From Peptococcaceae bacterium CEB3 (GTDB lineage Bacteria; Bacillota; Desulfitobacteriia; Desulfitobacteriales; Desulfitobacteriaceae): a DNA stretch of 64,000 nt. The position numbers and the translations under genes are program-made. The notes beneath the pieces are model-generated. The model was not told where the DNA came from and ran no database searches. It worked only from the letters and a program-made list of their open reading frames with translations. Below are positions 25,436 through 34,650 of the stretch, piece by piece; position 1 is the stretch's first letter; each line of letters starts with the position of its first letter. The stretch lies in NCBI GenBank assembly GCA_001029295.1, contig LDXJ01000064.1:248001-312000 (forward strand). Direction: 5' to 3'.

Positions 25436-27580
25436 ACCGAATCATTGAGCAGGGCAAGAAGTTCCTGCGTGCGGACAACGGGGGCGAGACAGGCGTGTTC
25501 CCGGCAGAGATAAGCCACGGTGGCTTCATCCGGCACGGGATAGTCCTTGAGCCAGGGGACGACTCGGTCAACTCTCCCCTCCCGGTAAAGGAGGGTGGCG
25601 AAGGGATGAAAACCGCGGAAGAACACCCGGCGCATGTCTTCCAGGGTGGGAGCTTCCAGGGAACCGGCGAGGACCAGTTCTTGGCCGCCGTGGCGGGCAA
25701 ATTGCAGGGCTTGCAGGTAGGCGGTGTAACCTTCCGGATGAGAACTCACGCTTTCCCGCCAGGCGAGCAGCAGCTCTCGGGCTTGGTCTTCCCAGTGCGG
25801 TTCGCCGGTTAAGCGGGCGAGGCGCAACAGGTTTAGGGCTGAGACGGAATTGCCGGAAGGGAGGGCACCGTCGTACAGCTCTTGGGAGCGAAAGAGGAGT
25901 TCCTCACCGTCGAGACCGGTGAAAAAGTAGCCTCCTCCCCGCGTGTCGCGAAAAAGCCGGTCTTGCTCCGTCTGGAACTCAATGGCCGCTTCAAGGCGGG
26001 ACGGTTCACCGGAGGCCGTGTAGGTTTCCAGCAGTCCCCAGATGAGATAAGCGTAATCGTCCAGGTAGGCCGGATAAGCGGCCTCACCCTCCCGATAGCG
26101 GGCCAGGAGCCGCCCGTCCGGCCGGCGCAGGCGAGTCATGATGAAGTCCAGGGCCCTCTCGGCTGCGTCAAGGTAGCTTTGTAGGTCCAAGACGCCGGCC
26201 GCTTTGCTTAGGGCGGCGATCATGAGCCCGTTCCAACCGGCTAGAATTTTGTCGTCTTTATGAGGGTGAATCCTCTTTTCGCGCGCTCCGAAAAGTTTTT
26301 GCCTGGACTCGGTCAAGCGGCGTTCGAGTTCGGTTGAGTCGAGGTTTCTCTCTCGGGTCAGTCGCTGAAAATCCGTCCCAATCAGATTGGGAATGCTTTT
26401 GCCTTCGAAATTCCCCGCTTCCGATATGCCGTATGCGGCACAAAACAGTTCCGCCGCCTCAGTTCCCAACACTTCTGCGATTTCCCGGGGGGACCAGGTG
26501 TAGAATTTTCCTTCACTCCCTTCGGAATCGGCATCTTCGGCGGAGTAAAAGCCTCCTTCAGGAGAAGTCATCGTTCTGAGGACGTAGGTCAGAATCTCCT
26601 CGACTTTGCGTCCATCCTGATCTCTGTGGCTTGCCTGGAACGTTTCGGCGTAAGCGATCGCCAGCAGGGCGTTGTCATAGAGCATTTTTTCAAAGTGCGG
26701 GATGAGCCAGCGCTCGTCCGTGCTGTAACGGGAAAAGCCCAAGCCGATATGGTCATAGATTCCTCCCTGGCCCATCCCGTCCAAGGTTTTCTCAACCATT
26801 GCCAAGGCCCCACTTGTGGGGTGGGCCAGGGCGTAGCGGAGGAGGAAAGTGAGAGTATGGGGAGTGGGGAATTTGGGGGGACGCCCGAAACCGCCCCACT
26901 CCGGGTCAAAAGACCGACTTAAAGCTTCGAAGGCCCGGTCGAAAAGGGCATCCTGATCCTCGGATTCCCATGGGCTTTCACTCTGGACCAAGGAGCCCCG
27001 ACCTTTTTGCTCAACTGGGAGGGTATCAGTGTCAGCAGGTCCTTTCTGCCGACCTTGCAGGGCGGACACAATTTCCTTGGCCGACGCCCTCAGGTCCGCT
27101 TCCCGGCTTGACCACAGGTCCCTTATTTGTCCCAAGATTTCGATCAGTCCCGGCCGGCCCCAGCGTTGGGCCTTGGGAAAGTAAGTCCCCGCGAAAAAGG
27201 GCTCCCTCTCCGGGGTCATGAGAATGGTCAGGGGCCAGCCCGCGGACCCGGTCAGGGCCTGGCAGAATTCTATGTAGAGGTGATCGACATCCGGGCGTTC
27301 TTCGCGGTCTACCTTGATCGAAACGAAATGGGCGTTTAACAATCCGGCTACAGAGTCGTCTTCAAAAGATTCATGCGCCATGACGTGGCACCAATGGCAA
27401 CAAGCATTATTTTCACAACTAAGAATACCCAATAGATAAGAAAATGGGTTTGTTCTCAGCTTTCGCCTTATCAAACGCTTCTTTTCCCCAAGGGAACCAG
27501 TCAACAGGATTATTGGCATGTTGAAGTAAATAGGGTGATTTTTCCTTGGATAATCTATTGGGTTTACTTATAATAGTCAT
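25432..27580 (-). pseudogene. yyaL: YyaL/DUF255 thioredoxin-domain protein, frameshifted near the N-terminus
   Basis: The family start is at ATG 27580 with AGGAGG upstream. It encodes 53 residues typical of YyaL ([25 protein letters not shown]), then a TAG at 27419-27421. The family continues S-T-C-H-W-C-H-V-M; here 22 bases (27400-27421) stand where one threonine codon is expected, so 19 extra bases shift the frame. C-H-W-C-H-V-M and the following ~660 residues (thioredoxin fold, then six-hairpin glycosidase-like domain) are intact to 25432. An ATG at 27519 restarts in the shifted frame but makes a nonsense N-terminus of about 40 residues. The 5' part is visibly AT-richer than the rest. Confidence 0.8.
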
Positions 27581-27614
27581 ATGGGCACCACCTCCTTTTT
27601 GCCTTTATCGACGC

Positions 27615-27628
27615 TCAGCTTAAGCTGA
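27615..27628. promoter_or_regulatory. Perfect 14-base palindrome upstream of yyaL
   Basis: TCAGCTTAAGCTGA, 35 bases before the yyaL start codon. It may be an operator, but no regulator is adjacent. Confidence 0.35.
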
Positions 27629-27695
27629 ACGAGTTCACTCGCGATTAGTATATCCAAGCCAATGCTCCACTACGCATTTGCAGATGAGGAGAATG

Positions 27696-28310
27696 TCAGA
27701 GGTTCGTACGGGCGAATAAGTCGGCCATGACCCGGTGTCCGAGGACATTGGGGTGAAAATGGTCGGGCCCGAGAAGAATCTCTTCTTGGCCGCGGAAAGC
27801 GCGGTCTACCGGTACCAGGATGCCGTGGTATTTTGTGCACCAGGCGGCGAGAATTCGGTTGGCTCCCAGCAAGAGATCCTCAGCCAGCCTGCTCCATGGG
27901 GCATAAGGGCCGCCCGGCAGCGGGTTGTAGAGTGACGCGATCTTAATGGCGGCCAAGCCGTTCAGCCGGCGCAGGCTTTCGCCGAGTCCGTCCAGGTTGT
28001 GCTTAAGCAGCAAGAGGGGAGAGGAGTTCTGCGCCGTCAGATTTTCGGGCCGGGTCTCTGTGAGAAGATCATTGGAACCGATAGTCAAGGTGATGAGCGT
28101 GGATCGACTCACTTGGTTCCGGATGGTCCGGTCGGTCAACATGGTGATGAGACCCGTTGCCGTCAGCCCGTTTGTCCCTAGGTTGGCATACGCCAGAGCA
28201 GGATTATGGTTCCGCAGCATTCTGTAATAGACGGAGGCGAAGGCCCGCTTGGGTCCCACGCCATAACCGGCGGTCAGGGAGTCCCCCAAGGCGAGGTAGA
28301 GCGAAGTCAT
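27696..28310 (-). CDS. SGNH/GDSL-family hydrolase
   Basis: 204 residues. Block I L-A-L-G-D-S-L-T-A-G-Y-G holds the catalytic serine. Block II G-T-N-G, block III I-G-S-N-D-L and block V D-H-F-H-P-N-V-L-G-H with the catalytic Asp/His pair are all present. No signal peptide, so it is likely cytosolic. The substrate (acyl ester or lysophospholipid) is unknown. The ATG at 28310 follows GGTGGTGAT. Confidence 0.88.
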   Translation of the reverse strand: MTSLYLALGDSLTAGYGVGPKRAFASVYYRMLRNHNPALAYANLGTNGLTATGLITMLTDRTIRNQVSRSTLITLTIGSNDLLTETRPENLTAQNSSPLLLLKHNLDGLGESLRRLNGLAAIKIASLYNPLPGGPYAPWSRLAEDLLLGANRILAAWCTKYHGILVPVDRAFRGQEEILLGPDHFHPNVLGHRVMADLFARTNL

Positions 28311-28403
28311 TGACAGATCACCACCAAAATTTGCCATGCGTTTTGAACTAATATAGCTAATACAGGGTATGATTGAGATGGATATGTCGTGTCAGCGGGA
28401 CTT

Positions 28404-28754
28404 TCACTGATCGCCTTCTTCCGGCACGATGCAGAGGAAACGGAAGTCTTCCGCACCGCCGTTAAGAAATTGGTGCATTTCTCCCGCCGGAACATAGGCA
28501 TAGGAACCCGGCTCAAGGGTGAAGTCTTTTCCGCTCAAATGCAACACTCCGCTTCCCGAGATCACGTAGTTGATGTGGGGCCAGGGATGGCTGTGCCGCG
28601 GGGAGCAGCCGTTTTCCCCTAGGGCAAAGAGGCGCATAACCCAGCCTTCCCAACCCTCGCGGGGTGAAACCAAGACCTTTTTTACGACATTCCTCATTTG
28701 TCCGTTGTCCAGGCGGGTGCCCAATTGATCTTTTTCATTTCCGACGATCATCAT
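28404..28754 (-). CDS. Cupin-domain protein
   Basis: 116 residues. The single-domain cupin motif 1 is P-R-H-S-H-P-W-P-H-I-N-Y-V-I-S-G-S-G, with P-A-G-E-M-H-Q-F near the second motif, giving three candidate metal histidines. The ATG has GAGGAGGA upstream. It precedes the SGNH hydrolase on the same strand with a spacer of about 90 bases. The function is unknown. Confidence 0.82.
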   Translation of the reverse strand: MMIVGNEKDQLGTRLDNGQMRNVVKKVLVSPREGWEGWVMRLFALGENGCSPRHSHPWPHINYVISGSGVLHLSGKDFTLEPGSYAYVPAGEMHQFLNGGAEDFRFLCIVPEEGDQ

Positions 28755-28920
28755 GGATTCCTCCTCATCTTCGATGTTGGCTATAGTTTACGCCAAACGG
28801 GGGCCGTATACAATCGGGGGGGCAATGCGACCGAGACACTCCCGTCCCGGGCCTCTGGCCTGAACACGACATGGGCAACCGCTAGGTTCAACTATTTTTT
28901 TGTTTTCCGGCGACAACCCC

Positions 28921-28949
28921 TTGACAATTGTCCGGGTTGGAACTAATAT
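28921..28949 (+). promoter_or_regulatory. Strong sigma-A promoter ahead of the Mn riboswitch
   Basis: TTGACA (28921-28926), 17-base spacer, TAATAT (28944-28949). Transcription should start near 28956, giving a leader of almost 490 bases to pspA. Confidence 0.85.
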
Positions 28950-28981
28950 CTCTTTGTAACATGCATATTGCTCTTAACGCG

Positions 28982-29110
28982 TGTTAAGGGGAGTAGCGAG
29001 CGGCAGGAGTGCCGTGGATAGGTCGTCAGAACGGTTGAAATTTCAACCCGGCCTATCCCCAAGAATCTTGGTTGCAAGACCTTACCTGAGGGTGAGGTCT
29101 TTTCTAGTTT
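28982..29110 (+). ncRNA. yybP-ykoY riboswitch (Mn2+-sensing)
   Basis: Family blocks are in order: TTAAGGGGAGTAGCG, a variable stem, GGTCGTCA, an AT-loop stem, and TTGCAAGACCTTACC pairing with GGTGAGGTCTTTT. The last hairpin with its T-run could also serve as a terminator. The nearest downstream gene is pspA, 330 bases away. Confidence 0.88.
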
Positions 29111-29269
29111 CCGGTAGAGGCCGATCCTTCAGGCGCGAGGAGCAAAGGGCCGGGGAAGGGGGAATAGGCAAAAGAGCACTTCGCAGTGACAACAAATCTG
29201 CTCTCAATCTGTAACAAAAGGTCCTGTCAAAACGTAGTTAAAGCGAAGAAGAATGGTTTCCGCAGTGCG

Positions 29270-29395
29270 TTGCGGAAGGCGTATTCACCAAGGAGTTGGG
29301 GATAAGCGCATTCCGAGAAGCGGAGGTATTTCGAGAAGCGTATTCCAAGGAGAGGTATTCCGAGAAACGTATTCCAAGGAAAGGTATTCCGTTGT
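29270..29395 (+). repeat. Tandem repeats in the pspA leader
   Basis: CGTATTCCAAGGAGAGGTATTCCGAGAAA and CGTATTCCAAGGAAAGGTATTCCG occur with a 29-base period, preceded by weaker copies (GCGTATTCACCAAGGAG, GCGCATTCCGAGAAGCGGAGG). The stretch is noncoding and lies within the transcribed leader. Confidence 0.7.
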
Positions 29396-29441
29396 ATCAT
29401 GTATTTATGAAAGGTTTAGCAAAGAAAGGGGACGTTTAACC

Positions 29442-30119
29442 GTGGGTGTATTTAGCAAAGTCAGGGACCTCTTGCAAGCGAACATTATGGATATCGTGAA
29501 CAAGGCGGAAGATCCGGAAAAGATGCTTAACCTTTATGTCGACAGGGCCACCGAAGAAGTGCGCAATTTCCAGATTCAGGTTAACCGCGCAGTGGCAGAC
29601 AAGATCCAGCTTGAGGAAAAAATTCAGGCTCTGAACAAAGAAATTTCTCAACGGAGCGAGCAAGCCGCCTTGGCGGTGCAACAGAACCGGGACGATCTGG
29701 CGCGGACCGCTCTAACTTTGAAGAAAGAAGCGGAGAACAGCCTGGCCGACTATCAGGCACAGCTGAGTGACCAAGAGAAAGCGGTCAGCGATTTGCAGGA
29801 GAATCTGCGCCTGCTGACGGAGAAATTGGGTAAGGCCAAAATAGAGCGGGACAATCTGGTCATGCGGGAACGCCGGGCGCAGACCATGAAAAAGGCCAAC
29901 GAAGCGGTCTCCGGTTTGTCGAGCCGCGACCCGCTGGGAGATATTGACCGGATGAAGGACCGCGTGGACCGTATGGAGGCGGAGGCTAAAGCTTCCCGGA
30001 CTATGGTAGAGTCCAATAGTGTCGAGGATCAATTTGCGGACTTGGAGAAAGGAAAGACATCCGCGGCCGTGGAAGACGAGTTGGCGCAGCTTAAGGCCAG
30101 TCTAAAAAAAGACGAGTAA
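29442..30119 (+). CDS. pspA: Phage shock protein A / IM30 (LiaH-like) membrane-stress protein
   Basis: 225 residues, almost entirely coiled-coil helix. The amphipathic N-terminus M-G-V-F-S-K-V-R-D-L-L-Q-A-N is the family membrane-binding helix, followed by E-D-P-E-K-M-L-N-L-Y-V. PspA oligomerises on the inner membrane under envelope stress. The GTG at 29442 has AAAGGGGA at 29425-29432. A frame extends upstream to 29253 but only through repeats. Its leader holds a Mn riboswitch, an unusual arrangement. Confidence 0.93.
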   Translation: MGVFSKVRDLLQANIMDIVNKAEDPEKMLNLYVDRATEEVRNFQIQVNRAVADKIQLEEKIQALNKEISQRSEQAALAVQQNRDDLARTALTLKKEAENSLADYQAQLSDQEKAVSDLQENLRLLTEKLGKAKIERDNLVMRERRAQTMKKANEAVSGLSSRDPLGDIDRMKDRVDRMEAEAKASRTMVESNSVEDQFADLEKGKTSAAVEDELAQLKASLKKDE

Positions 30120-30606
30120 AGAAGGAAATCGCCAGGAGCAAGTTCTGGGATAGGGAACAATAAGAGGGACGAAACCAAAGGGAAAAGAACCGGCCGCTCC
30201 CTATAGAAGCAAGTACACAGACGGGGACCCGGCCGGTTCCGGCCAGAGGATGCGGACAGAGGGCATGCGGTTGTCTGTCCGCAAGAAGAAAGTTCACAGG
30301 GAGCATACGGAAAGAGCCGAAGCTCTACCGCATATCGAGAAAAGTTTCCGAAGAAGCTTCACAGGAAGTATACGGAAGGAAGACAGGAAGTATACGGAAG
30401 GAAGAAAGAGGAGTAAATCGGCCTCATCCGGTATACTATTAAGAAGAGGACTGGAAGCCAACGCCTAAGTTTTCGCCTAGAAGTTCCGGCTTCTTGGCGG
30501 CGCGTAAGCGGGGCAGCTCATACTCCGGTGCCGAGAGAAGGTTAAGAGCGGGATTCTTGAAGAGTAAGGGCTTGACAGCCTATCTGTGAAATTGCAAGGT
30601 GATAAG
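30120..30606. other. Noncoding spacer between pspA and the Tim44-like gene
   Basis: Purine-rich. GAACCGGCC (about 30189) can pair with GGCCGGTTC (about 30231) across a 40-base loop. AGGAAGTATACGGAAGGAAG is tandemly duplicated (about 30363-30405). No gene and no strong promoter was found. The Tim44-like ribosome-binding site (AAGGTGAT) ends it. Confidence 0.5.
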
Positions 30607-31587
30607 ATGAGGACAGGGACGAAAAGAGTTCTTCTATTCTGCTCAACTCTGGCTCTGCTGGCGGTCCAAGCCAACTTAGCCTTGGCCCGCGGAGGGGGAG
30701 GATTGGGCGGAAGTCTGGGCGGGGGCAGTTTCGGCGGCGGAGGATTTTCCGGAGGGGGTTTCTCCGGGGGAGGATTCTCCGGTGGGTTTTCCGGCGGCAT
30801 GGGCGGCTTCAACTTCATGCCCTTTTTCTTGGGGGGCGGTGGCTTTGGCGGAGGCGGTTCCGGCGGGCTTTTCAGCCTGATTTTTCTTTTGGTTGTTCTC
30901 TATCTCGTTTTCAAAGCGATGCGCTCGGGCGGGGGAGGCTGGCAAAACCGGCAAAACCGGCCTTACAATCGGGGCAATGGCAATCCTTACAATCGAGGCC
31001 CCAGACCGTTGAGGCGGGAGGAATCGGTTGAACCGGTCGATTTGACAGGCCGCCCGATCAGCAACCATGAGGAATTGCAACGTTTTGCCAAAGCGATTTC
31101 GTTTACCAGGGAAAACATGGCGTATTTTGCTCAGACGTTTCCCCGCTGGGATCGTCCCCTGTTAGTGGCCAGGGTGAGGCAGGTCTTCTTCTGGCTGCAG
31201 GATGCCTGGAGCCGGGGGGATCTTTCGGGGGGTGAGGATTACTTGACCCCGAAGCTGGCGGCGGACTACCGGGAAAAACTGGCGGCGATGCGGGGACGCG
31301 GCGAGCGCAACATGATTAAAGAGCCCATCCTTGAACCCGACGAAGTGGAATTTGTTCACAGCCATTTGGACGAAAACAGTCAGCATTTCATGGCCATGAT
31401 TTTTGCCAGTCTGATTGACTATACCACTGACGCCCAGGGACGCCGGGTTTCGGGCGATGATACCCACCGCTTGTATTTTACGGAGTTCTGGGAATTTTTC
31501 TGGCAAGATGACAAGTGGGTTCTCGCCAATATCTACCAGGAAGATGCCCTGGAAGTGGCCAGATTGGCCCGGGGCGACGAACAATAG
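30607..31587 (+). CDS. Tim44-like domain protein, secreted or membrane-anchored
   Basis: 326 residues. A signal peptide (hydrophobic to about residue 27, A-L-A-R) is followed by a glycine-rich repeat of G-G-G-F-S units (about 28-70). One membrane helix (S-L-I-F-L-L-V-V-L-Y-L-V-F, about 95-110), a Gly/Arg/Asn-rich spacer and a Tim44-like lipid-binding domain (about 160-325) come next. The ATG at 30607 follows AAGGTGATAAG. The Gly repeat resembles those of related bacterial Tim44-like proteins. Its role is unknown, perhaps at the membrane together with PspA. Confidence 0.8.
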   Translation: MRTGTKRVLLFCSTLALLAVQANLALARGGGGLGGSLGGGSFGGGGFSGGGFSGGGFSGGFSGGMGGFNFMPFFLGGGGFGGGGSGGLFSLIFLLVVLYLVFKAMRSGGGGWQNRQNRPYNRGNGNPYNRGPRPLRREESVEPVDLTGRPISNHEELQRFAKAISFTRENMAYFAQTFPRWDRPLLVARVRQVFFWLQDAWSRGDLSGGEDYLTPKLAADYREKLAAMRGRGERNMIKEPILEPDEVEFVHSHLDENSQHFMAMIFASLIDYTTDAQGRRVSGDDTHRLYFTEFWEFFWQDDKWVLANIYQEDALEVARLARGDEQ

Positions 31588-31907
31588 ACCCGGCAGACAG
31601 CGGAGAGACAAAGCCTGAAGACAAAACGGAGATCAGAAGCGGAAACAAAGTACAGAGCAGAGAAACAAAACAAGATAGCAAGTAGAGATGACTCAAGCAG
31701 AGATGACTCAGGGAATTTGGCCCTGAGTCATCTCTTTTCTCCGGAGGTGTCCTAAGTGCGGCTTACGGCGCCGGCGCAGTGGAGGATTGTGGCACACGGG
31801 GCGAAACCGGGATTGCAGCGAGCGGGGGGCGAGCGGGGAGAGGGAGAGAGCCGCGCAAGGCGCCGGAGAATCTCCGGACGGCCGCGGTCCCGGTCTGCGG
31901 CCCCGGT
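31588..31907. other. Noncoding spacer between Tim44-like gene and cobS
   Basis: Purine-rich start (31588-31690), a strong terminator (listed), then a GC-rich part with the small inverted repeat CCGGAGAATCTCCGG (about 31868-31882). No gene was identified. Confidence 0.5.
31699..31740 (+). terminator. Rho-independent terminator after the Tim44-like gene
   Basis: AGAGATGACTCAGGG pairs perfectly with CCCTGAGTCATCTCT (15 bp), followed by TTTTCT. A partial copy of the left arm (AGAGATGACTCAAG) lies just upstream. Confidence 0.9.
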
Positions 31908-32642
31908 CTAGTGCAGGAAGGGAAAAGCGGCCAGTAAGGCAAAAACTTCGGCGAGCTCAATGGTGGCTCCGTAGATGTCACCGGTGAGGCCTCCCAGGTG
32001 CCTGGAGACCCGCCAGGAAAATAACCCGGCCAAAGCGGAGGCAGCCACCATAGCCGCCAGCCCCGCAGGGCCGAGAAACCAAACGGCGAAGGCCAGGATG
32101 ATCAGGCCCTCCGAGGCGAACACCAGCCAGCGGGAGGCTTCATGAAACCCTTGCCCCACGCCTTCCTTGCGGGCGTAGGGAAAGCCGATGACGCCAATGA
32201 GGAAAGCCCAGCGGGAAATCATGGGCATGAGGAGGAGGATTCCCATGTCCGCCGGTTTGAGGCTGGCCAGCAGGGAGAACTTGAGGAGGAGGAGAGCCGC
32301 CAGGCTCATGGAGGCGTGAGCCCCGACGCGGCTGTCTTTCATAATTTCCAACTTGCGTTCCGGGGTGCGGGCGGACAGAAGCCCGTCCATACTGTCCATG
32401 AAACCGTCAAGGTGGATTCCCCCGGTCAGGGCTAATTCCAGGGCCAGAAGAATTGCCCCCACAACCAGGGGAGGATAGTAGGGGCCGGTGAGGCGTCCGG
32501 CCAGCCAGAGGAAGCCCCCGAGGATCAAGCCGACCAAAGGATAATAGTGTTGACTGTGTTTAAGCTCCGCAGCGTCGATGTTCTCGGGGGCCGGGAGGGG
32601 CAGGCGGGTTAAGAAAGTCAGGGCGATCATCAGTCCGCGCAC
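31908..32642 (-). CDS. cobS: Adenosylcobinamide-GDP ribazoletransferase (cobalamin synthase)
   Basis: 244 residues, integral membrane. The family start F-L-T-R-L-P-L-P and the catalytic G-G-I-H-L-D-G-F-M-D-S-M-D-G-L segment are present, as is D-S-R-V-G-A-H-A-S. It joins adenosylcobinamide-GDP and alpha-ribazole (phosphate) to cobalamin. The GTG at 32642 has GGGAG six bases upstream, three bases after the cobU stop. Last gene of the cobT-cobU-cobS operon. Confidence 0.95.
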   Translation of the reverse strand: MRGLMIALTFLTRLPLPAPENIDAAELKHSQHYYPLVGLILGGFLWLAGRLTGPYYPPLVVGAILLALELALTGGIHLDGFMDSMDGLLSARTPERKLEIMKDSRVGAHASMSLAALLLLKFSLLASLKPADMGILLLMPMISRWAFLIGVIGFPYARKEGVGQGFHEASRWLVFASEGLIILAFAVWFLGPAGLAAMVAASALAGLFSWRVSRHLGGLTGDIYGATIELAEVFALLAAFPFLH

Positions 32643-32645
32643 GGT

Positions 32646-33263
32646 TTACTCCCGGGCCTTGGGGCGGGATAGCAAAGTTGTCCCGCTCCTTTTGATTTCC
32701 AGGGGATAACCGGCCACAACCAGATAGACCCCGTCTGCCGCCTGAGCCAGAATCTGATTGCTCTGACCGGCCAAATCCCGGTAGAGTCTGGATAAGGGCT
32801 GATCGGGCACAATCCCTTGCCCTACCTCATTGGTTACACAGATGAAGCCGGCGGGAAGTTCCCGGGCGATCCCCGCCAGTTCCTCGACTTTCGGCAGGAT
32901 CTCCGCCTCCGCCCGTGCCTGGAAATTCGGGGGTAGGGTGTCCCGGCCGATCACTTCCTCTCCGGGCCAAAGCCGCAGGAGAAGATTGGACAACCAAAGG
33001 GTGACACAGTCCATGAGGACCACGGATTCCCGGGCCTCCGCCAGCGAGCGTAAAGCCCGGGCAGGTTCATAAGGCTCTTCGATGAGGGACCAGTGGGTGG
33101 GTCTCGCCGAGCGGTGTTTGGCGACCCGGCGGGCCATTTCTTCGTCCCTAATTTGAGCCGTGGCCAGGTAAGTGACGGGTAAGCCCGCTTGAACGGCCAA
33201 ATCTTCCGCCAAGCGGCTTTTGCCGCTGCGGGCTCCCCCGGTTACCAGAATTAAACGCGACAT
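32646..33263 (-). CDS. cobU: Adenosylcobinamide kinase / guanylyltransferase
   Basis: 205 residues. P-loop G-G-A-R-S-G-K-S (9-16), K-H-R-S-A-R-P-T-H-W with the guanylylated histidine, and C-V-T-N-E-V-G-Q-G-I-V-P. It phosphorylates adenosylcobinamide and attaches GMP. It sits between cobT and cobS. Confidence 0.96.
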   Translation of the reverse strand: MSRLILVTGGARSGKSRLAEDLAVQAGLPVTYLATAQIRDEEMARRVAKHRSARPTHWSLIEEPYEPARALRSLAEARESVVLMDCVTLWLSNLLLRLWPGEEVIGRDTLPPNFQARAEAEILPKVEELAGIARELPAGFICVTNEVGQGIVPDQPLSRLYRDLAGQSNQILAQAADGVYLVVAGYPLEIKRSGTTLLSRPKARE

Positions 33264-33272
33264 CTCAATACA

Positions 33273-34361
33273 TCAACCTTCTTTCTCGCTCACCCCGGCA
33301 TCCGCAAAAGTGGCCATCTCGTTCAGGATATGGAGGGAGGCTTCGATGAGATAAAAGCTCAAGGCGGCACCGGTACCTTCTCCCAGTCTCATGTTGAGGT
33401 TGAGCATAGGTTCGAAGCCCAAAAAGGCCAGGGCTTTGCGGTGGCCCGGTTCCACCGAACCGTGGGAGGGGAACATGTAGGAAACAGAGAGGGGAGACAA
33501 ACGGGCGGCGATCATGGCTGCGGCAGTGGATATGAAGCCATCGATGACGATCGCTGTCCGGGCGGCCGCGGCTTGCAGGATGGCCCCCGCTATGGCCGCG
33601 ATCTCGAGGCCCCCGACTTTAGTCAGGACATCGAGGGCATCCTCGGGATCAGGCTTATTTACTGCCAGGGCCCGACCCAGCACTTCCCGTTTTTTGGCCA
33701 AAGCGCTGTCATTGATGCCGGTACCGCGGCCCACGACTTCGGCCAGGGGTGCCCCCGTTAACACCGCGACAATGGCCGAACTGGGAGTCGTATTGCCGAT
33801 GCCCATGTCCCCGGTGGCCAAGAGGTTATTTCCGGCTTGAATGGCATCCCCAGCCACCTCCGCTCCGACCAAAAGCGCTTGCAAGGCCTCTTGCCGGGTC
33901 AGCGCCGGCCCCACGGCCATATTCTTTGTCCCATTGGCGACCCTGTGGCGCATCAAATCGGCCGGTTCCAGAGGAAAGGCGACTCCGACATCCGTGCAGA
34001 TCACTTGCGCCCCGGCTTGGCGGGCAAGGGAGTTAATGGCTGCGCCCCCTTGGAGAAAATTATACACCATTTGCGGTGTCACTTCCTGGGGAAAGGCACT
34101 GACGCCCTCGGCGACGACGCCATGATCGCCTGCCATGAGCAAAACCGCTTTCTGTGTGATTTGGGGTTGAGCGGTTCCTTGAATTCCCCCCAGGCGTAGG
34201 GCCAGTTCTTCCAATTGCCCCAGACTGCCTTGCGGTTTAGTCAGTGAATCGAGACGTTCCTGGATCTTCGCCATGGCCTTGGTGTCCAAGGGTTCGATTC
34301 GGCGCAGGAGGGAATCAAACTTTTCTTCCAGCTCTTTCAAGGGTGGCAGGGATCGGTTCAT
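33273..34361 (-). CDS. cobT: Nicotinate-nucleotide--dimethylbenzimidazole phosphoribosyltransferase
   Basis: 362 residues, family length. L-T-K-P-Q-G-S-L-G near the N-terminus, A-G-D-H-G-V, G-D-M-G-I-G-N-T-T and G-S-V-E-P-G-H are characteristic; the last carries the region of the catalytic glutamate. It makes alpha-ribazole phosphate for the lower ligand. The ATG at 34361 follows AAGGAG, while a longer frame to 34418 enters the riboswitch terminator. First gene behind the cobalamin riboswitch. Confidence 0.96.
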   Translation of the reverse strand: MNRSLPPLKELEEKFDSLLRRIEPLDTKAMAKIQERLDSLTKPQGSLGQLEELALRLGGIQGTAQPQITQKAVLLMAGDHGVVAEGVSAFPQEVTPQMVYNFLQGGAAINSLARQAGAQVICTDVGVAFPLEPADLMRHRVANGTKNMAVGPALTRQEALQALLVGAEVAGDAIQAGNNLLATGDMGIGNTTPSSAIVAVLTGAPLAEVVGRGTGINDSALAKKREVLGRALAVNKPDPEDALDVLTKVGGLEIAAIAGAILQAAAARTAIVIDGFISTAAAMIAARLSPLSVSYMFPSHGSVEPGHRKALAFLGFEPMLNLNMRLGEGTGAALSFYLIEASLHILNEMATFADAGVSEKEG

Positions 34362-34399
34362 GTGGCATTTCTCCTTTTCATTTTGTTTTCGGATGGGAT

Positions 34400-34440
34400 A
34401 AAAAAGATCCCCGCCCACATTGTTTTGTGGACGGGGATTT
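34400..34440 (-). terminator. Terminator of the cobalamin riboswitch
   Basis: On the minus strand AATCCCCGTCCACA and TGTGGGCGGGGATC form a 14-bp stem followed by TTTTTT. It lies between the aptamer and cobT. Confidence 0.88.
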
Positions 34441-34484
34441 TTCCGTCATCTCCGCTGCTCCCCACTCCCCGGGGAGTCTCTTGC

Positions 34485-34650
34485 GTTTCAGGCAGGTCTC
34501 CTGGCTCTCGAATCTTCACCTTTGCGCGCCTTCCCGGCCCGAAAGACCGGTGGCTTTGCGCAGGTTCATCGCACACAGTGGTGGGTCCGCGCCGGCTTGA
34601 ACCGGCTTCCCTATTCTCCCCGAAGGGCACCTGAAACAGAATCCAGAATA
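34485..34650 (-). ncRNA. Cobalamin riboswitch
   Basis: The minus strand carries TCAGGTGCC, GGGAA, GCGGACCCACCACTGT and the B12 box AGCCAGGAGACCTGCC (34491-34506) in order. It controls cobT-cobU-cobS by termination. Confidence 0.96.
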
